Below are positions 59,002 through 64,000 of a stretch of DNA of 64,000 nt, one piece after another. Under the pieces are notes generated by a model. That model ran no database searches and was not told where the DNA came from. It was given only the letters and a program-made list of their open reading frames with translations. Source of the stretch: Verticillium longisporum (taxonomy: Eukaryota; Ascomycota; Sordariomycetes; Glomerellales; Plectosphaerellaceae); assembly GCA_019188255.1 (NCBI GenBank), contig JAETXT010000016.1, positions 682,001 to 746,000 on the forward strand, written 5' to 3'. The translations under genes and the position numbers were made by a program. Within the stretch, counting starts at the first letter, position 1, and every line of letters begins with the position of its first letter.

Positions 59002-59881
59002 GGTGCGCCTTGGTCGTCTGCGGCTGACCTGGTGAAGGGGCCCCAGATCTCTGTCTGACGCTCGGCACTGTTGGCGATGTTGAGACAGCTTGTGTTCTTC
59101 CGCTGCTCCACTGTCCACGCAGTATTGAGACTATCCGCGCAGTATTGAGACGTGGTAGTGGTGTATTCGGGGCGGAGAGTACAGCAAGGCAATGCAGGTC
59201 TGGTGTGGGGGTGACGATCCTGATGGATTCAAAGTCGGCATGGAGCCCATGGAGCCGTGGGACAGATTCTGTCTTCAGAGTAGCATACAGAATACGCTCG
59301 TTATATGAACAATAAATACAGTTGGGTATCGATTGGAACTGATAATAAGGTTGGAGCTAAGGTACCTCAATGCAATGTAACTGAGCCTCTGGAAAGAGTT
59401 GCCAGGGCCACTGCTCGGATGCAGCAGAAGACCTTAGTCGTCCTCTTGATGCCCTGCCGATGTAAGGGCTTGTAAGAGATTTCGAATGAGGAATCGATAG
59501 GAAAAGCAACCATTGTCCATCGCCAGGCTGGGTCTTTTCCAGCTGTCAATACACTCGGTTGTTTCCATTGGGGTGCGATCCAGCCCAAAGCAGGCCACAG
59601 CGGAGCCTCCCCTGGAGGCAGGACTAGCGCCTTCTGGGGGCAGCTCACGGGCCATGCAGGCGTGGACGTGGTCGTACGCGTGAGCGTGGCCGCCCAAGGC
59701 TCCACCTTCCTCGAAATCCATCTCGGCCTGTGAAGCTTCGTACAACGCTTTTTCTGCGACTACCTCAGCGTTGCGCGAACTGCCACGTCAGGCTGCCGAG
59801 GATCGACACATCGACCATTCCCAAGCCCCAGCCACGAAACAACATCCTCGCATACAGCAGACCAGTTCGAAATCCATCATC
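59002..59881. other. Intergenic, LPMO 3' flank and KHDC4-like promoter
   Basis: 0.9 kb in tandem orientation. It contains a polyadenylation-type signal at 59311–59316 for the LPMO gene. No gene seen; frames on the minus strand at 59.4–59.7 kb lack motifs. Confidence 0.6.
59311..59316 (+). terminator. Candidate polyadenylation signal of the LPMO gene
   Basis: AATAAA, about 310 bases after the LPMO stop codon, in AT-rich DNA. Confidence 0.45.
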
Positions 59882-62011
59882 ATGGATGACTCGGAACGAC
59901 GATCTGTCAAGCGTTCGCGCTTCGACCAAACCGAGCCGGAGCCGAAGAAGGCCTCCCGATTCGACCGCCGCTCGCGTTCTCCCCCCAGCAAGCGCTCCGA
60001 ACCGTCCAGAGATCGCAGTCCCATCGGGAACGATACGCCTGAGCCGAAGAAGGCCCCGGCCGATGCTGCCGCTGCCGCAGGTGCGTGATCGACTCCCGTC
60101 GCTATCCTCAAACACGTTTCAACGCAACGTAGATCACTGACTTCTGCCCCCTCCACAGCCGCCGCCGCCGCACGCATCAATGCTCAACTCCAGGCCAAAA
60201 AGGGCATCCAGCATGTTGACGTCCCACCGATCCGGTCGACCAGCGAGGCGGCAAAGGGAGGCTCTGGCTCTCCCCCGGCGGACAATATCAACGGGGAGAT
60301 GTACGTCGCTGATGGCGACTACATCAAGGACATCGAAGTCAATGACCTGCGCAACCGTTACCTCTTGACCAAGGGGTCTACACAGAAGATGGTAAATAAT
60401 CCTTTTTGAGCCAACACTGATTTCCCCCCCAGCTAGTCGCAACTTGCCTGCGCGCGCAAGCTTCCCGCTTGCTTGCGTCCCCCCCCCTTCTTCTCCCCTC
60501 TCAATCTCATTATTTTTGTGTAGAGGTCTAGCTGCTTACTGGGCCTCCGTAGCTCGCACAGCATCCCCCGCTTTGGCACCTGCTGACTCCCGCTGCCTAG
60601 ATCAAAGAAGAGACCGGTGCTGGTACGAGACACCTCCCACTCTGTTCACCGTTTGAGAGCTCGCATGTTGACCCTGCAAGACGTGACTACCCGAGGCAGC
60701 TTCTATCCCGACAAGGCGATGGCCACGCCCGCAGTGAGTTTCCTCTCGACTCGTCACGCATGTGAAACGCTTGACTGACGAGTGGTCAGAACCCGCCGCT
60801 CTACCTTCACATCACCAGTACCTCGAAGCAAGGTCTTGAACAGGCCGTAGCCAAGATCGAGGAGATGATGACCCAGGAGCTCCCCCAGCTCGTCGACGAA
60901 CGTCGGTTCCGGCGCCGCGACCAGGAGCAGGTGGAGCGCGACGAGTACGGACGCGTAGGTTGCTGACGAGGAGATGCAGAAAGCTCCGGCTAACCTTTTC
61001 CAGCGTAAATGGCCCGAGGAGAAGATCCCCATTGATCTGGACCCTGTTCCGGGATTCAACCTGCGTGCTCAGGTCGTCGGACACGGCGGTGCGTACGTGA
61101 AGCACATTCAGACTGAGACCCAATGTCGAGTGCAGATCAAGGGTCGCGGCTCTGGCTACTATGAAGCCTCCACCAACAAGGAGAGCGAGGAGGACATGTA
61201 CCTCCATGTGGCGTAGGTTGACACGGCCCGCAGCAAAGACGCTTTCTTTACTGACTTGACATAGAGGACCCGATCCAGCGATGGTGGCAAAGGGCAAGGA
61301 ACTGTGCGAGGACTTGATCGCCAATGTCAAGGAGCAGTACGAGGAGTTCAAGAACCGGCCCCCTCGCAGTTACGGCGGTGGCGGTGGCGGCTATGGCGGT
61401 GATCGTGGGTATGGCGGCCGAGACCACGGCGATCGTCACCACGGCGGCGACCGCAACCACGGAGACCGCTACGGTGATCGTGGGTACGGAAACCGCTCCA
61501 ACGACCACTCTCACGGCTCTGGCGGAGGCTACGGTGGCCAGCAGGGCACTCAAGGCAACGCCTACCAGGGCTACGGCGGCTACGGAGCGGGACAGGGCGC
61601 TGCGCAATCCGCCAGCCCAGCCCCTGGCGCCACGAACAGCCCTGCGGCCGGCGCCGCCTCTGCCGCTGACTATGCAGCCCAGTACGCTCAGTACTACGGC
61701 GGCCAGGACCCCTACGCTGCCTATGGCGGCTATGCTGCGTACGTACAGCCTCCCCCCTCTCTCCGATGATCCGGCCTCTGACAGAAGACAGTTACGTCCA
61801 AATGTACCAGCAGTACTATGGCGCCCAGCAACAAGCGACGGGTTCGCCAGCGCCCCCCGGCACTGGCGCATCTGGGTCACCTCCACCGCCTCCGAGCGAG
61901 GCAGCCCCTCCCCCACCCCCTCCCCCGAGCGCGGCGCCCCCGCCCCCTCCCCCTTCCGGGCCTCCCGGGACAGGAAGCTATGGATCGGTGCCTCCTCCAC
62001 CTGGCCTTTGA
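59882..62011 (+). CDS. KH-domain protein, KHDC4/BLOM7-like splicing factor
   Basis: RNA-binding protein resembling human KHDC4 (BLOM7), which works with the Prp19 complex. Eight exons: 59882–60080, 60159–60391, 60601–60622, 60681–60733, 60790–60954, 61004–61212, 61265–61738 and 61792–62011. All phases match for 524 residues. The N terminus is a Ser/Arg/Lys region (SVKRSRFDQ, SRFDRRSRSP). The first KH-like unit has VNDLRNRYLLTKGSTQKM, IKEETGADVTTRGSFYPDK and NPPLYLHITS. The second has VPGFNLRAQVVGHGGAYVKH and VQIKGRGSGYYE. A Gly/Tyr/Arg/His-rich region and a Pro-run tail follow. The third exon is only 22 nt, and the intron before it, 209 nt, is the longest in the gene. Confidence 0.9.
60601..60622 (+). 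other. 22-nt microexon of the KHDC4-like gene
   Basis: Encodes IKEETGA plus the first base of the next codon. It is bounded by CCTAG before and GTACGA after, and is required to keep the conserved KH sequence in frame. Confidence 0.85.
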
Positions 62012-63035
62012 AGATGATTGCGACGGTGATAACTTTCCTTGGTTGGAAGTCGGAGGCAAGGGACTGAAGGGTGGATTCCAATGACAGCTTTGACGCCATA
62101 GTTGCGCTGGCGATCAAGGGGCGAACGGCACCTGTCCGTGTCTTCGTGGGCCGTCGTAATGAAGGTGTGTTTCTACGTTTGTGGAAACCTTAATTTGTTC
62201 AATCAACAGTGTCTGCCATGGTGTTTCAACCGGCGAGTTTTTGTTTGGACGCCATTGTCCAGGATGAGCCTTCTGCTGCGCGTCATTCACTTGCTGCTGT
62301 AAGACCTACTGATGACAAGCTGAGAGATGGCGTACTCGTACTTTGGATGAAAGAGTTCATTCACGTCCAAGGTATTGAACTAGTATCGACTGTCGGATGG
62401 ATGGGATTCTGCGGGCATGCTTGAGCAAGTTCCACAAGTCATGGATCAATGGCGAGGGTGAGGGCTCTTCAGCGGAATGATACCCTGGCCCCTCCTAGCT
62501 AGTTTGACCTGGCTGTCCGATGTCGTATGGCGGTAGACTATAACTTTGTCCGGTGCATAAGCGTGTCCTGCGATGTTGTACCAGAACTTTATTCATGATT
62601 CAAAGCTCTGCCGCCTGTCAAACATGACCAAAGGATGTGTGTCCTAGCGAAAGAGGGGACCGTGAACCCACTATCGAGAGACCGTCGTGAAGCAACATGT
62701 CGTTGAGGCTCAACTAAGAACAACAGATGGACAGGCCGACTTTGGCGGGGTGCCGAGTGGTGGGGGTGGCTGCGCGCACGATGGCTGGTGCTATCGATAG
62801 CCCAGAGACCCACCCGAGCTTGTCTTGTGCTTCCCTTCCCGCCTGAACTTCAACGCTCGAGCATTCGACCCAACCTGTCTCCATGCATGATATTTCCATA
62901 CCACATATACGAGCTCCAAGATACTCAACATAGAATCAACCGATCAATCGAACAGCGCAGCCTTTCCCCCTAGTCTTTGCTCTCTCTTCAACGTCTCGTC
63001 AAGCGTACATCAGAACGAATGCAACGCCCTCCACC
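62012..63035. other. Intergenic, KHDC4-like 3' flank and TRAPPC13 promoter
   Basis: 1.0 kb in tandem orientation. No reading frame with a motif. A pyrimidine-rich leader precedes the ATG at 63036. Confidence 0.6.
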
Positions 63036-64000
63036 ATGAGCCACCAACGCTACCCGTCCCACGACCCCATCAAGGAGCCGCACTCCATCTCCCTCAAAGT
63101 CCTCCGGTGCGTCCGAAGATAAGCCAGACTAGAGCTCCTCCCCGTACAGACACCGCACGACACGCCTCCCAGCCCTAACCAAGGATGAACACACCAACAG
63201 ACTCTCCCGCCCGTCCCTCGTGACGCAGCACCCCACCAAGCCCCCGCTGGCGCCGGCCACGCACGACGCGGCCCCGATCCCGGCCTCGCTCGCCTACGCG
63301 ACCGACGCCGCGGCCTCGACGAACCCCGACCCCTTTCTCCTCGCGCCGATCCTCAACCTTCCGCTGTCCTTCGGCTCCGCCTACGTCGGCGAGCACTTCA
63401 GCTGCACCCTCTGCGCGAACCACGAACCGCCCGTGTCGGCTGATGTCGCGGCCGCGCTGCCGACGAAGCGCATCCGCGACGTCAGGATCGACGCCGAGAT
63501 GAAGACGCCCGGCGCGCAGGGGTCCGTTCAGAAACTCCAGCTCACGGGCCGCGCGAGCGACTCGTCGTCGTCGTCGTCGGACCCTGCGGCGGCGGCGGCG
63601 ACGGCGGACCTGGCGCCGGGCGAGACGCTGCAGCGCATCGTGGGCTTCGACCTCAAGGACGAGGGGAACCACGTGCTCGCCGTGACGGTGAGCTACTACG
63701 AGGCCACCGAGACGTCGGGCCGCACGAGCACGTTCCGCAAGCTGTGCCAGTTTATATGCAAGTCGTCGCTCATTGTGCGGACCAAAGTCGGGAGCCTGCC
63801 GGGGACGCCGGGTGGCGCCGACGGCAGGGTGCGGCGGAAGTGGGTGCTCGAGGCGCAGCTCGAGAACTGCGCCGAGGACGTCGTGCAGCTGGAGAGAGTC
63901 GAGCTGAACCTCGAGGGCGGGCTGGCGTACACGGACTGCAACTGGGGTCCCGGGGGGAAACCGGTCCTGCATCCGGGGGAGGTCGAGCAGGTCTGCTTCG
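63036..64000 (+). CDS. TRAPP III subunit Trappc13 (3' end cut by window)
   Basis: Subunit of the TRAPP trafficking complex (DUF974 family), involved in Rab1/Ypt1 activation and autophagy. Exon 1, 63036–63106, encodes MSHQRYPSHDPIKEPHSISL and more; exon 2 starts at 63201 and is open to the right edge, in phase. Family landmarks are LSRPSLV near the start, ILNLPLSFGSAYVGEHFSC, VGFDLKDEGNHVLAVTVSYY, and RKLCQFICKSSLIVRTKV. A low-complexity Ser/Ala insert (SDSSSSSSDPAAAAATAD) interrupts the first beta domain. About 290 codons are visible; the full family length is near 350–450. The ATG context is good (CCACCATGAG). Confidence 0.9.

Overview
The window is nuclear DNA of a filamentous ascomycete (Pezizomycotina). 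The evidence is GC-rich coding sequence, many short GT–AG introns (about 50–210 nt) with visible CTAAC/CTGAC branch sites, and protein families typical of this group: AA9 lytic polysaccharide monooxygenase, GH15 glucoamylase with a CBM20, UreG with a His-rich head, Utp7, Tsr1 and Ypi1. The general look (TAGGTACCT motifs, AT-rich islands) fits Sordariomycetes, perhaps Hypocreales, but I cannot name a species. I recognise 27 protein-coding genes. Two are cut by the window edges: a choline/GABA-type permease on the left and TRAPPC13 on the right. I saw no tRNA, rRNA or CRISPR.

Layout: 1–1095 permease (-); 1.1–4.0 kb no gene; 3.98–5.5 kb conserved uncharacterised protein (-); 5.5–11 kb gene-poor; 10.96–13.9 kb PP4 regulatory subunit 3 (+); 14.6–16.9 kb Afg2/Drg1 AAA ATPase (-); 17.5–18.05 kb AT-rich element with terminal inverted repeats; 18.3–19.6 kb putative mitochondrial protein (+); 20.4–21.2 kb Sec4-type Rab (-); 23.2–27 kb Hul4-type HECT ligase (+); 27.3–28.1 kb mitoribosomal mL61/Mrp49 (-); 28.4–30.7 kb Gep3/YqeH GTPase (+); 31.1–32.1 kb Tc1-like HTH/polyQ protein (-); 32.9–33.5 kb Ypi1 (+); 34.2–35.1 kb UreG (+); 35.4–37.9 kb Tsr1 (-); 38.5–40.3 kb Utp7 (+); 40.7–41.5 kb Pth2 (-); 42.3–43.2 kb nicotinamide riboside kinase (+); 43.4–45.6 kb glucoamylase (-); 47.2–49.1 kb Snu66/SART1 (+); 50.3–53.1 kb Tag1-like DUF3712 protein (-); 53.9–55.1 kb ornithine carbamoyltransferase (+); 55.4–56.4 kb acetolactate synthase small subunit (-); 58.2–59.0 kb AA9 LPMO (+); 59.9–62.0 kb KHDC4/BLOM7-like KH protein (+); 63.0 kb to end TRAPPC13 (+).

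Most genes are housekeeping. Ribosome biogenesis is over-represented (Drg1, Tsr1, Utp7), and Tsr1 and Utp7 share a divergent 0.6 kb promoter region. Two secreted carbohydrate-active enzymes (glucoamylase, AA9 LPMO) lie in the more open right half. I see no secondary-metabolite cluster.

The most striking whole-window signal is that eight conserved genes each carry exactly one missing base, always in a homopolymer run of 4–6 (A or C on the coding strand); a ninth, at the Hul4 N terminus, is probable. In every case one added base restores the reading frame, the exon phases and the family motif. This is best read as residual sequencing or assembly error rather than pseudogenes. The best biological candidates for novelty are the inverted-repeat element at 17.57–18.02 kb and the small protein at 31.1–32.1 kb, which joins a Tc1/mariner-like DNA-binding head to a polyQ tail.
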